From Microbacteriaceae bacterium (GTDB lineage: Bacteria; Actinomycetota; Actinomycetes; Actinomycetales; Microbacteriaceae), in contig SCRE01000018.1 of NCBI GenBank assembly GCA_004297935.1, forward strand, positions 248,001 through 312,000: a stretch of DNA of 64,000 nt, read 5' to 3'. The notes beneath the pieces are model-generated. The model worked only from the letters and a program-made list of their open reading frames with translations. It was not told where the DNA came from and ran no database searches. The translations under genes were made by a program, and so were the position numbers. Shown here one piece after another: positions 55,972-64,000 of the stretch; within the stretch, counting starts at the first letter, position 1, and every line of letters starts with the position of its first letter.

Positions 55972-57081
55972 GTGAGTTCACTTTCTGATCTGCCGCTGCG
56001 TGACGACCTACGCGGAAGGGTTCCATACGGGGCACCGCAACAACACGTGCCCATTGCGCTGAACGTGAACGAGAACACGCATCCGATCCCTGACGCTGTC
56101 GTGCGCGACATCGTCGCAGCACTGTCGAGTGCGGTCGGCCGGGCTAACCGTTATCCGGATCGCGAGTTCAGCGAGCTGCGGAATTCGCTGGCGCGCTATC
56201 TCGGCCACGGACTCACCGCGGACAATATCTGGGCTGCGAACGGATCCAATGAGGTCTTGCAGCAACTCCTTCAGGCGTTCGGCGGGCCCGGCCGCAGCCT
56301 CCTCGGCTTCGCCCCGACCTATTCGATGTACCCGATCCTGGCGAGCGGAACGGGAACGCGGTGGATTGCAGGGGATCGTGGCGAGGAGTTCACGGTTTCG
56401 GCTGCGCGCGCCGTCGACTGGATCGGTCGGACCCGCCCCGACGTCATACTGCTGTGTGCGCCGAACAATCCGACGGGCACCCCGCTGCCGTTGGATGTGA
56501 TCTCCGCCGCGTATGACGCCACGGACGGAATCGTGGTGGTCGATGAGGCCTACGCCGAGTTCATGCCGACGGATCGGCCGAGTGCGTTGACATTGCTGGC
56601 CGGACGCCGCCGTTTGGTGGTCTCCCGCACGATGAGCAAGGCTTTCGCCTTCGCAGGCGTTCGGCTCGGCTATCTTGCCGCCGACCCGGCGGTGACGGAT
56701 GCGCTGCGTCTGGTCCGTCTGCCGTACCATCTGTCGGTGCTCACCCAGGCTGCCGCCATCGCGGCACTCGACCACGCCGATGAGATGCTCGCGATGGTCG
56801 ATGACATCCGCACGCAGCGCGATCGGATCGCCCGGGGCTTGGCTGCGCTCGGCTACATTCCGCACGACAGCGGCAGCAACTTCGTCCTGTTCGGAGGTGT
56901 CACGGACCCCAACGCGATGTTCGAGGCGCTCTTGGCCGACGGCGTGCTGATCCGCGATGTCGGCATCCCCGGCCACCTGCGGGTGAGCGCAGGAACCGAG
57001 GCCGAGACGACGGTGTTTCTCCAGGCGGCGGCGCGCTTCCGCGCGCGGGCGAACAGTGCCGCTGCGCCGCTAGGGTTGTGA
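55972..57081 (+). CDS. hisC: Histidinol-phosphate aminotransferase
   Basis: A 369-residue class II PLP aminotransferase converting imidazole-acetol phosphate to histidinol phosphate. The N-terminal substrate loop is ALNVNENTHPIP; the PLP segment is APNNPTG and VVVDEAYAEF, and the Schiff-base Lys223 is in SRTMSKAFAFAGVRLGY. Other aromatic aminotransferases share this fold, but the adjacent hisB and hisH settle the assignment. It starts the histidine operon from a leaderless promoter. Confidence 0.96.
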   Translation: MSSLSDLPLRDDLRGRVPYGAPQQHVPIALNVNENTHPIPDAVVRDIVAALSSAVGRANRYPDREFSELRNSLARYLGHGLTADNIWAANGSNEVLQQLLQAFGGPGRSLLGFAPTYSMYPILASGTGTRWIAGDRGEEFTVSAARAVDWIGRTRPDVILLCAPNNPTGTPLPLDVISAAYDATDGIVVVDEAYAEFMPTDRPSALTLLAGRRRLVVSRTMSKAFAFAGVRLGYLAADPAVTDALRLVRLPYHLSVLTQAAAIAALDHADEMLAMVDDIRTQRDRIARGLAALGYIPHDSGSNFVLFGGVTDPNAMFEALLADGVLIRDVGIPGHLRVSAGTEAETTVFLQAAARFRARANSAAAPLGL

Positions 57082-57084
57082 ACT

Positions 57085-57693
57085 ATGAGCACCGGTACGC
57101 GAATCGCGCAACTTCAGAGAGAGACGACAGAGTCGAGCATCGAGTTGTCCCTGGACCTGGATGGCTCGGGTGTCGCCGACATCCACACCTCCGTGCCGTT
57201 CTTCGATCACCTGCTCACCGCGTTCGCGAAGCACTCGTTGACGGATCTGTCCGTCCGCGCATCCGGCGACGTCGAGATCGATGTGCACCACACAGTTGAG
57301 GACATCGGCATCGTGCTCGGCAAGGCGATCCTGCAGGCGCTCGGCGACAAGAGCGGCATCTCCCGCTACGGCGACGCCCTGGTTCCCCTGGACGAGGCGC
57401 TTGTCCAGGCGGTCGTCGACATCTCGGGCCGGCCCTACCTCGTGCACGCCGGTGAGCCGGCCGGGTTCGAGTATCATCTGATCGGCGGTCACTTCACCGG
57501 ATCGATGGTGCGGCACGTGTTCGAGGCGATCGCGTTCAACGCCGCGCTGACGACGCACATCACGGTGCTCGGCGGGCGCGACCCGCACCACATCGCCGAG
57601 GCGGAGTTCAAGGCGTTCGCGCGTGCATTCCGTCAAGCAAAGACTCTCGACCCGTTCGTCGTCGGCATCCCCTCGACAAAAGGCGCCCTGTGA
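57085..57693 (+). CDS. hisB: Imidazoleglycerol-phosphate dehydratase
   Basis: A 202-residue monofunctional HisB. Manganese-binding signatures are [52 protein letters not shown] and [16 protein letters not shown]. It dehydrates imidazoleglycerol phosphate. No phosphatase domain is fused. It begins three bases after hisC; TAGGGT (57071-57076) just upstream might add a second promoter. The stop overlaps the hisH GTG. Confidence 0.97.
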   Translation: MSTGTRIAQLQRETTESSIELSLDLDGSGVADIHTSVPFFDHLLTAFAKHSLTDLSVRASGDVEIDVHHTVEDIGIVLGKAILQALGDKSGISRYGDALVPLDEALVQAVVDISGRPYLVHAGEPAGFEYHLIGGHFTGSMVRHVFEAIAFNAALTTHITVLGGRDPHHIAEAEFKAFARAFRQAKTLDPFVVGIPSTKGAL

Positions 57694-58325
57694 CCCAGCG
57701 CCGTGTCGTCGTCCTCGACTACGGATCGGGCAACGTGCACTCGGCCGCAAAGGCGCTCGAGGCGGCGGGGGCGCGCGTCGAGCTGACGGCGGATGCAGTG
57801 CGGGCACGCGAAGCGGACGGACTCGTCGTGCCCGGTGTGGGCGCATTCCGTGCCGTCATCGAGGCGCTGCGGTCGGTGCGTGGAGACGAGATCATCGACC
57901 ACCGGTTGGCCGGCGGCCGGCCTGTGCTGGGCATTTGCGTCGGGATGCAGGTGCTGTTCGACCACAGCGTGGAGTTCGGAACGGATGCGGACGGGCTCGG
58001 CGAGTGGCCCGGCGAGGTCACCGAACTGCGAAGCGGGATCCTTCCGCACATCGGCTGGAACACGGTCGAGGCGCCCGAAGACTCCGTCCTCTTCGACGGC
58101 ATTCGCGATCAGCGGTTCTATTTCGTCCACTCGTTCGCGGCACAAGAATGGCTGATCGAGCCCGGCCATGCGTTCCGCGTCCCAGCACTGACCTGGGCAA
58201 CGCACGGCTCGAGGTTCCTGGCGGCGGTTGAGAACGGCCCGCTCTCCGCAACGCAATTCCACCCGGAGAAGTCCGGCCAAGCCGGCATCCGGCTGCTGCG
58301 CAACTGGGTGAACGGGCTGCACTAG
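57690..58325 (+). CDS. hisH: Imidazole glycerol phosphate synthase, glutaminase subunit HisH
   Basis: A 211-residue class I glutamine amidotransferase. The triad is Cys83 (GICVGMQ), His191 and Glu193 (QFHPEKSG). It supplies ammonia to HisF, whose gene is not in this stretch. GTG 57690 overlaps the hisB stop (GTGA). Confidence 0.96.
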   Translation: MTQRRVVVLDYGSGNVHSAAKALEAAGARVELTADAVRAREADGLVVPGVGAFRAVIEALRSVRGDEIIDHRLAGGRPVLGICVGMQVLFDHSVEFGTDADGLGEWPGEVTELRSGILPHIGWNTVEAPEDSVLFDGIRDQRFYFVHSFAAQEWLIEPGHAFRVPALTWATHGSRFLAAVENGPLSATQFHPEKSGQAGIRLLRNWVNGLH

Positions 58326-58383
58326 ATTTGATGTTTGTGCCGGAATCGGCGCGACCACCGCTATTCGAGGATCGAAAACGACC

Positions 58384-59130
58384 ATGAGTGAGTTCAACAG
58401 AACGCCGCGTCTCGTGCTGCTGCCCGCTGTCGACGTGGCAGGCGGCAAGGCGGTCCGGTTGACCCAGGGCGAGGCCGGTTCGGAGACGAACTACGGCGAC
58501 CCGGTCGCGGCGGCGGCGGACTGGGCGGCTCAGGGCGCAGAATGGATTCATCTCGTCGACCTCGACGCCGCATTCGGCCGTGGCGACAACCGCGCCACTC
58601 TGCGCCGGGTGATCAAGCAGGTCAGGGGAGTCGATATCGAGCTCTCCGGCGGCATCCGCGATGACGCGTCGCTCGAGTCCGCACTGGAGCTCGGTGCCAA
58701 GCGGATCAACCTCGGAACGGCTGCCCTGGAGAACCCCGAGTGGGCCGCGAACGTGATCACACGTTACGGCGAAGCCATCGCGGTCGGCCTCGACGTGCGC
58801 GGCACGACGCTGGCCGCACGCGGTTGGACCAAGGACGGCGGAGACCTGTGGCAGGTCATCGACCGCCTCGAAGAAGCGGGATGCGCGCGCTACGTCGTGA
58901 CGGACGTCACGAAGGACGGCACTCTGCAGGGCCCGAACATCGAGTTGCTGCGCTCGGTGACCGCGCGGACGGCACGACCCGTGGTCGCCTCCGGCGGCGT
59001 CTCGAATCTCGACGATATCGCGGCACTGCGCAAGCTCGTGCCGTCGGGCGTCGAGGGTGCGATCGTGGGCAAGGCGTTGTATGCGGGCGCATTCACCCTG
59101 GCGGAAGCGTTGGATGTCGCCGGAGACTGA
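58384..59130 (+). CDS. priA: Bifunctional isomerase PriA (HisA/TrpF activities)
   Basis: A 248-residue beta/alpha barrel. The catalytic acid Asp is in [18 protein letters not shown], the catalytic base Asp in [10 protein letters not shown], and the phosphate sites are SGGIRDD and ASGGVSN. In actinobacteria this protein isomerises both the histidine intermediate ProFAR and phosphoribosylanthranilate; bifunctionality is inferred from taxonomy. GAGGA precedes ATG 58384 after a 58-base gap. Confidence 0.95.
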   Translation: MSEFNRTPRLVLLPAVDVAGGKAVRLTQGEAGSETNYGDPVAAAADWAAQGAEWIHLVDLDAAFGRGDNRATLRRVIKQVRGVDIELSGGIRDDASLESALELGAKRINLGTAALENPEWAANVITRYGEAIAVGLDVRGTTLAARGWTKDGGDLWQVIDRLEEAGCARYVVTDVTKDGTLQGPNIELLRSVTARTARPVVASGGVSNLDDIAALRKLVPSGVEGAIVGKALYAGAFTLAEALDVAGD

Positions 59131-59890
59131 TCCGCCCGCAACGGACTCCGCAGGTCAACCGTGGGCTGGTCGGCATTTCAGCGTGAACGCGGCTGCCGCA
59201 GACGACGGCGCCGCCACGCCGGCGCTGGCGGCCGCATTGCAGACATTTCGCGCCGGTGATGGCGGTCCCGAGATCGTCATCGACGCCTTTCGCGACGCGC
59301 GTTTGCTGGTTCCGCTGGTCGCCCACTTGGCCGAGGCGGGCATCGACGAGCACGGTCGCCGCGTGGACAAGAAGCAGGAGCTCGCGATCGTCACCGTCGC
59401 GGGCCCGGAAGGCCGCAACGTCCTGCCGGTCTTCTCCTGCGTCGCGACGATGAGCGCGTGGAATCCCACGGCACGGCCGGTGCCTCAGAACGGTGCGCGA
59501 GTCGCGTTGGCCGCCGCAAGCGAACAGACAGAACTCGTCGTTCTCGACCCGGGCAGCGACACCGAGTTCGTGCTGCGCCGACCGGTGCTGTGGGCGCTCG
59601 CCCAGAGTCAGCCCTGGACTCCCAGCTACGCGGATGCCGCGGTGCGCGATGCGTTCACGACATCGATCGAGTGTGAACTCGCGGTACAGGCAGTCGACCT
59701 CGCCGCAGGCGACCCGCGGTATCGGCTTGCCGGGCCCGAGCTGATCGTGCGCCTGCAGTTGGCGGCGGGTCTCACCGAGCAAGAACTCGACGTCATACTG
59801 GCCCGACTGGCAGCGCGCTGGGCTGCCGACGACGTGATCGCCACACGCGTCGACTCCCTGACTGTGCAGTTGGCGACAGCAGCCGGTTGA
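59114..59890 (+). CDS. SseB family protein
   Basis: A 258-residue protein with an SseB N-terminal domain (residues about 35-150): [56 protein letters not shown] and [12 protein letters not shown]. The C-terminal half is helical and unassigned. The function of SseB proteins in actinobacteria is unknown. It starts 17 bases inside priA and commonly follows it in related genomes, suggesting co-expression. Confidence 0.9.
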   Translation: MSPETDPPATDSAGQPWAGRHFSVNAAAADDGAATPALAAALQTFRAGDGGPEIVIDAFRDARLLVPLVAHLAEAGIDEHGRRVDKKQELAIVTVAGPEGRNVLPVFSCVATMSAWNPTARPVPQNGARVALAAASEQTELVVLDPGSDTEFVLRRPVLWALAQSQPWTPSYADAAVRDAFTTSIECELAVQAVDLAAGDPRYRLAGPELIVRLQLAAGLTEQELDVILARLAARWAADDVIATRVDSLTVQLATAAG

Positions 59891-59919
59891 CCGGGTCGGC
59901 CGAGCTCAGTTGACCGGGC

Positions 59920-60297
59920 TCAGTTGACCGGGCCTGTGTATTTCTCGCCGGGGCCTTTGCCGATCGGGTCCGGGATGGTGGACGCCTCACGGAATGCCAG
60001 TTGCAACGACCGCAGTCCATCGCGCAGACTGCGCGCGTGCTCGCCGCCGATGTGAGGCGAGGCCGCCGTGATCAGTCCGGCCAGCGCGTCGATCAGCTTG
60101 CGTGCCTCGTCGAGATCGGTCTGAGTCGCCGGGTCATCGGCAAGCCCGCATTTGACGGCCGCAGCGCTCATCAGATGCACAGACGCTGTGGTGATGACCT
60201 CGATCGCGGCAACATCCGCAATATCCCGGGTCGCCGCGGCCACGGACTCGGTGTGCGTCGAGTCCTGCTCGAGCTGCATGCTGTGGGCGTCGGTCAT
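59920..60297 (-). CDS. DUF1844 protein
   Basis: A 125-residue soluble protein matching DUF1844: IEVITTASVHLMSAAAVKCG, LDEARKLIDALAGLITAAS and SLRDGLRSLQLAFREAS, ending in GPGEKYTGPVN. Function unknown; in actinobacteria it regularly lies divergent from infC, as here. AAAGGAT precedes ATG 60297. Confidence 0.92.
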   Translation of the reverse strand: MTDAHSMQLEQDSTHTESVAAATRDIADVAAIEVITTASVHLMSAAAVKCGLADDPATQTDLDEARKLIDALAGLITAASPHIGGEHARSLRDGLRSLQLAFREASTIPDPIGKGPGEKYTGPVN

Positions 60298-60325
60298 CGT
60301 GATCCTTTACGAGTTGCTCGTGATA

Positions 60326-60586
60326 TCTGTTAGACTTTTGCAGGCTTCAAGACATCAGTCTTGGAACGAAAGTGGAGATTCTCCCACCCGCGCTTGACCG
60401 CTTTACCAGGTTACCGGGTTGTTCGCACTCCGCCGACGCGACGAAAATCGTGTCGGTCGTCTGGGTGCCGTGCCGGATCGATGAGTGATCATCGCTCGAG
60501 TGGTGCGCGAATTTCTTCTCTCGTCACGCTTCGACGACCGTCGGATGCCCGTGGCCGGCAACCATGCTCACCCAGAGGAGAAACGC
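60326..60586 (+). promoter_or_regulatory. infC promoter and long leader
   Basis: TCTGTTAGACT (60326-60336) is identical to the rpsO promoter element, giving a leader of about 240 bases. CAAGAC (60348-60353) pairs with GTCTTG (60358-60363) near its 5' end, and GTGGAG/CTCCCAC form a second stem near 60373-60387. No coding sequence is visible. Leader control of the infC-rpmI-rplT operon is known in other bacteria but not shown here. Confidence 0.5.
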
Positions 60587-61221
<635 letters not shown>

Positions 61222-61222
<1 letters not shown>

Positions 61223-61416
61223 TGCCCAAGCAGAAGACCCACTCCGGGGCCAAGAAGCGCTTCAAGGTCACCGGCAGCGGCAAGATCATGAAGCAGCAGT
61301 CCGGCATGCGCCACAATCTCGAGCTCAAGTCGAGTGACCGCAAGCGCCGCCTCAACCAGGAGCAGGCGCTGTCCAAGGCCGACACCAAGGTCGCCAAGAA
61401 GCTTCTCGGCAAGTAA
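61222..61416 (+). CDS. rpmI: 50S ribosomal protein L35
   Basis: A 64-residue, strongly basic protein of standard L35 length: [34 protein letters not shown] and the C-terminal [13 protein letters not shown]. The start overlaps the infC stop (TAATG), so translation is coupled. Confidence 0.98.
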
Positions 61417-61446
61417 CGCCGGCAGACACGTAAGGACTACAAGAAA

Positions 61447-61836
61447 ATGGCAAGAGTAAAGCGGGCAGTCAACGCCCACAAGAAGCGCAGGGTCATTCTG
61501 GAGCGCGCCGAGGGCTATCGCGGCCAGCGGTCGCGCCTGTACCGCAAAGCCAAGGAGCAGGTCACCCACTCCCTTGTCTACAGCTACCGTGACCGCCGCG
61601 CGCGCAAGGGCGATTTTCGCCGCCTGTGGATCCAGCGCATCAACGCTGCGAGCCGTGCGAACGGCCTCACCTACAACCGTCTGATCCAGGGACTGAACCT
61701 GGCCGGCGTTGAAGTGGACCGCCGCATTCTCGCCGATCTCGCCGTCACCGAGCCCGCCACGTTCGCCGCGCTCGTCGAAACAGCCAAGAAGGCACTGCCG
61801 GCCGACACCTCGGCACCCAAGATCGACGCCGCCTAG
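61447..61836 (+). CDS. rplT: 50S ribosomal protein L20
   Basis: A 129-residue L20 that binds 23S rRNA early in assembly: [40 protein letters not shown] and [18 protein letters not shown]20 represses this operon in several bacteria; no such site is proven here. A 10-bp GC hairpin follows 21 bases after the stop. Confidence 0.98.
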   Translation: MARVKRAVNAHKKRRVILERAEGYRGQRSRLYRKAKEQVTHSLVYSYRDRRARKGDFRRLWIQRINAASRANGLTYNRLIQGLNLAGVEVDRRILADLAVTEPATFAALVETAKKALPADTSAPKIDAA

Positions 61837-61857
61837 CAACAACGCAGCATCACCTTC

Positions 61858-61893
61858 CGGAGGGCCCGCGACGAGTTCGTTGTGGGCCCTCCG
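61858..61893 (+). terminator. Hairpin after rplT
   Basis: CGGAGGGCCC (61858-61867) pairs perfectly with GGGCCCTCCG (61884-61893). No T tract follows. It closes the infC-rpmI-rplT operon. Confidence 0.65.
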
Positions 61894-61907
61894 CATGCCC
61901 GGTACGG

Positions 61908-61913
61908 CATACT
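61908..61913 (+). promoter_or_regulatory. Predicted -10 element, leaderless promoter
   Basis: CATACT ends six bases before GTG 61920. Confidence 0.45.
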
Positions 61914-61919
61914 TGAACT

Positions 61920-62720
61920 GTGCTGGATAATCCACGCTCCCCCCGCGTTCGCGCTGTCGCCAAACTGGCCAAAAAGAGCGCGCGGGCGGACACGGGCTGC
62001 TTCCTGCTGGAAGGTCCGCAGGCCACGGCGGAAGCGTTGGCATTCCGCCCGGAACTTGTCGTGGAACTGTTCGCCACGCCGACCGCGCTCGAACGCCATC
62101 CGGAGCTAGCCCGAGCCGCAAGCGACGCCGAGCTCGAGGTCGTGTTCGTCTCGGAGCAGGTGCTCGAGTCGATGTCCGACACGGTCACACCGCAAGGCTT
62201 CGTCGCCGTGTGCCGGCAGTTCCCGACATCGCTCAAAGACGTCTTCGCACTGAATCCGCGCCTGATTGCGATCCTGGAAGAGGTGCGCGACCCGGGCAAC
62301 GCCGGCACTATCGTGCGCGCGGCCGATTCGGCCGGCGCCGACGCCGTCATTCTCACCGGTCGGTCGGTCGACCTCTACAACCCGAAGGTCGTGCGGTCAT
62401 CGACCGGATCGATCTTCCATCTGCCGGTCGCGGTCTCCGCCACGCTGACGGACGCCGTCGCCCGAGCCCGGGCCGCCGGGCTCCAGCTGCTCGCAGCCGA
62501 TGTGACGGGGGAAGACCTGCTGTTGGCGCGCACCGAGGGTCTGCTGGCTCGCCCGACCGCGTGGATCTTCGGCAACGAGGCGCGTGGGCTTGCGGATGCC
62601 GATCTGCAACTGACCGATCGGGTCGTCACCGTTCCGATCTACGGCAGTGCCGAGTCGATGAATCTGGCAACGGCGGCATCCGTCTGCCTGTACGAGTCCG
62701 CGTTCGCTCAGCGCAGCTGA
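61920..62720 (+). CDS. SpoU/TrmH family RNA 2'-O-methyltransferase
   Basis: A 266-residue SPOUT methyltransferase. The N-terminal substrate-binding domain (residues 1-100, LLEGPQATAEAL) precedes the knotted SAM domain: motif 1 EEVRDPGNAGTIVRAADSAG (Asn and Arg catalytic), motif 2 IFGNEARGL, motif 3 VPIYGSAESMNLATAASVCL. It methylates a ribose in rRNA or tRNA; the site is unknown. This gene usually sits between rplT and pheS in actinobacteria, as here. Confidence 0.93.
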   Translation: MLDNPRSPRVRAVAKLAKKSARADTGCFLLEGPQATAEALAFRPELVVELFATPTALERHPELARAASDAELEVVFVSEQVLESMSDTVTPQGFVAVCRQFPTSLKDVFALNPRLIAILEEVRDPGNAGTIVRAADSAGADAVILTGRSVDLYNPKVVRSSTGSIFHLPVAVSATLTDAVARARAAGLQLLAADVTGEDLLLARTEGLLARPTAWIFGNEARGLADADLQLTDRVVTVPIYGSAESMNLATAASVCLYESAFAQRS

Positions 62721-62733
62721 GCGCCCCACCGCC

Positions 62734-62945
62734 ACCCTTCGCTCGCAGGCTCGCTGGCGACAAGGGTCGCGGAATCGCGACGCGATTCTCTGAGCTCCAC
62801 CGCCAACCCTCGCTCGCAGGCTCGCTCGGCGCTGGGGTCGCGGAATCGCGACGCGATTCTCTGAGCTCCACCGCCACCCTTCGCTCGCAGGCTCGCTCGG
62901 CGCTGGGGTCGCGGAATCGCGACGCGATTCTCTGAGCTCCACCGC
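62734..62945 (+). repeat. Dispersed repeat family A, three tandem units
   Basis: Three near-identical units begin at 62734, 62806 and 62876 (period 70-72 bp). Each runs from ACCCTCGCTCGCAGGCTCGC through GGGTCGC and the hairpin GAATCGC-GAC-GCGATTC to CTCTGAGCTCCACCG. The array fills the gap before pheS; related copies are at 9660-9804 and 36713-36790. Confidence 0.9.
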
Positions 62946-62951
62946 GCTGGG

Positions 62952-62957
62952 TAAACT
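62952..62957 (+). promoter_or_regulatory. Predicted -10 element of pheS
   Basis: TAAACT ends eight bases before GTG 62966, giving a leader of about two bases. It directly follows the family A repeat array. Confidence 0.45.
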
Positions 62958-62965
62958 TGGGACTC

Positions 62966-64000
62966 GTGCCCGATTCAATCGAAATCTCCGAACCGGCAGT
63001 GTCCGCTGCGCTCGATGCCGCCCTCGCGGCGATCGCGGCGGTGTCAGATACCGAGGCGCTCAAATCCGTGCGTGGCGCGCACACCGCGGAGCACTCGCCG
63101 CTGGCCCAGCTCAACGGTGCGTTGCGCGGCGTCCCGCCCGAGCAGAGGGCCGTATTCGGCAAACTCGTCGGTGAGGCGCGTGGGCGGGTGAATCAGGCCT
63201 TCGCCGCCAAGGAACGCGAGATTCAGGCGGCGGAAGATGCCAGGCGGTTGAGAGAAGAGGCGGTCGACGTTACCGCGGTCCCATCGCGCAGGCGCGCCGG
63301 GGCGCGGCATCCGCTTGCCCTGATGCAGGAGAAGATCGCCGACATCTTTGTCGGCATGGGCTGGGAGGTCGCGGAAGGTCCTGAACTCGAAAACGAATGG
63401 TTCAACTTCGACGCGCTCAACTTCGACGAAGACCACCCGGCACGTGCGTTGCAGGACACGTTCTTCATCGCACCGACCGAGTCGCACCTGGTGTTGCGCA
63501 CGCACACCTCACCGGTGCAGATTCGCGCGCTGCTCGAGCGCGGCGTGCCGTTGTATGTGGTCGCGCCCGGCCGGGTCTACCGCACCGACGAACTCGATGC
63601 GACGCACACGCCGGTGTTCAGCCAGATCGAGGGCATCGCCGTCGACAAAGGGCTGACCATGGCGCACCTGCGCGGAACGCTCGAACACTTCGCCCGGCAG
63701 ATCTTCGGCGACGAGGCGAAGATCCGCCTGCGCCCGAACTACTTCCCGTTCACCGAGCCGAGCGCGGAAATGGACGTCTGGCACCCGCACGCCAAGGGCG
63801 GCGCCCGCTGGATCGAATGGGGCGGCTGCGGCATGGTCAACCCGAACGTTCTGCGAGCCGGCGGAGTCGACCCCGAGGAGTACTCCGGTTTCGCGTTCGG
63901 CATGGGAATCGAGCGCACGCTGCAATTCCGCTCAGATCTCAACGACATGCGCGACATCGTCGAGGGCGATGTGCGCTTCAGCAAGCAGTTCGGAATGGTG
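62966..64000 (+). CDS. pheS: Phenylalanine-tRNA ligase, alpha subunit (3' end cut by window)
   Basis: The open frame of 345 codons runs to the window edge. The N-terminal coiled-coil (SAALDAALAAIAAVSDTEAL, LVGEARGRVNQAFAAKEREI) is followed by the class II catalytic domain: motif 1 region ADIFVGMGWEVAEGPELENE, motif 2 GRVYRTDELDATHTPVFSQI, and motif 3 GFAFGMGIERTLQFR. The last residues seen (VRFSKQFGMV) are almost the family's C terminus, so only a few codons are missing. It pairs with PheT, expected just downstream. The start is GTG 62966. Confidence 0.96.
   Translation, partial: MPDSIEISEPAVSAALDAALAAIAAVSDTEALKSVRGAHTAEHSPLAQLNGALRGVPPEQRAVFGKLVGEARGRVNQAFAAKEREIQAAEDARRLREEAVDVTAVPSRRRAGARHPLALMQEKIADIFVGMGWEVAEGPELENEWFNFDALNFDEDHPARALQDTFFIAPTESHLVLRTHTSPVQIRALLERGVPLYVVAPGRVYRTDELDATHTPVFSQIEGIAVDKGLTMAHLRGTLEHFARQIFGDEAKIRLRPNYFPFTEPSAEMDVWHPHAKGGARWIEWGGCGMVNPNVLRAGGVDPEEYSGFAFGMGIERTLQFRSDLNDMRDIVEGDVRFSKQFGMV

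Noticed and set aside
60485-60586. N-terminal extension of infC from GTG 60485 or ATG 60545
   Set aside because: No ribosome site, no homology to IF-3, and a strong Shine-Dalgarno points to ATC 60587.
62734-62945. Three regularly spaced repeats resembling a small CRISPR array
   Set aside because: The whole 70-bp unit is repeated with no unique spacers, copies occur elsewhere in the window, and no cas genes are present.

Overview
The window is a 64 kb stretch of high-GC chromosome from an actinomycete, most likely family Microbacteriaceae. That placement is inferred. It rests on the heavy GC bias, the gene order dapB-dapA-rnj-ftsK-pgsA-cinA-clgR-recA-recX-miaB-miaA-dapF-hflX-lexA-his-infC-rpmI-rplT-pheS, the bifunctional PriA (which replaces HisA/TrpF in actinobacteria), the actinobacterial families DUF3046, DUF4395 and DUF1844, and dispersed repeats of the GGTCGAGTAGCGAGG type that I associate with this family. 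I see no prophage, insertion sequence, CRISPR array, rRNA or tRNA. It reads as core chromosome with a few accessory genes.

Layout. 1-10.5 kb: mixed single genes (end of an FAD-linked oxidase, PrsW-type membrane protease, FKBP isomerase, carboxylesterase, two-domain VOC protein, a VapBC toxin-antitoxin pair, ribosomal protein S15, a luciferase-like monooxygenase, a patatin phospholipase, two unknown membrane proteins). 10.5-13.4 kb: pnp with a long structured leader. 13.5-25.5 kb: a branched-chain amino acid block, with an Lrp regulator divergent from the branched-chain 2-oxoacid dehydrogenase genes (E1 alpha, E1 beta, E2), then a TetR regulator divergent from a six-gene run for methylcrotonyl-CoA carboxylase, a 3-oxoacid CoA-transferase, a MaoC hydratase and a CitE-like lyase. 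Together these cover most of leucine breakdown from the 2-oxoacid to acetyl-CoA and acetoacetyl-CoA. 25.5-30.2 kb: aldo/keto reductase, TetR regulator, M16 peptidase, histidine phosphatase, GNAT acetyltransferase. 30.2-40.9 kb: dapB, dapA, RNase J, ftsK, pgsA and cinA, with a minus-strand group (SDR epimerase, OsmC, DUF4395, thioredoxin-like). 41-49.5 kb: clgR, DUF3046, recA, recX, miaB, miaA, dapF, an rRNA methyltransferase and hflX. 49.7-53.1 kb: metF-metE behind a structured leader. 53.4-55.9 kb: an AbiEi/DUF559-like protein, lexA, and a divergent LysM protein that fits the SOS division-suppressor slot. 56-59.9 kb: hisC, hisB, hisH, priA, sseB-like. 60-64 kb: DUF1844, infC-rpmI-rplT, a SpoU methyltransferase and pheS, cut just before its stop by the window end.

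The most consistent signal beyond the genes is promoter architecture. In more than ten genes on both strands a TAnnnT-type -10 hexamer lies exactly six bases before the ATG or GTG, which predicts leaderless transcripts. Other points are a probable AUC start for infC, a triple ATGCAT operator at 12-bp spacing over the vapB promoter, near-identical SOS boxes at recA and lexA, a dispersed repeat whose stem shows compensatory change, short in-frame tandem repeats at the ends of several proteins, and a His-to-Gly change in the DapB active-site motif. I found no convincing undescribed multi-gene system.
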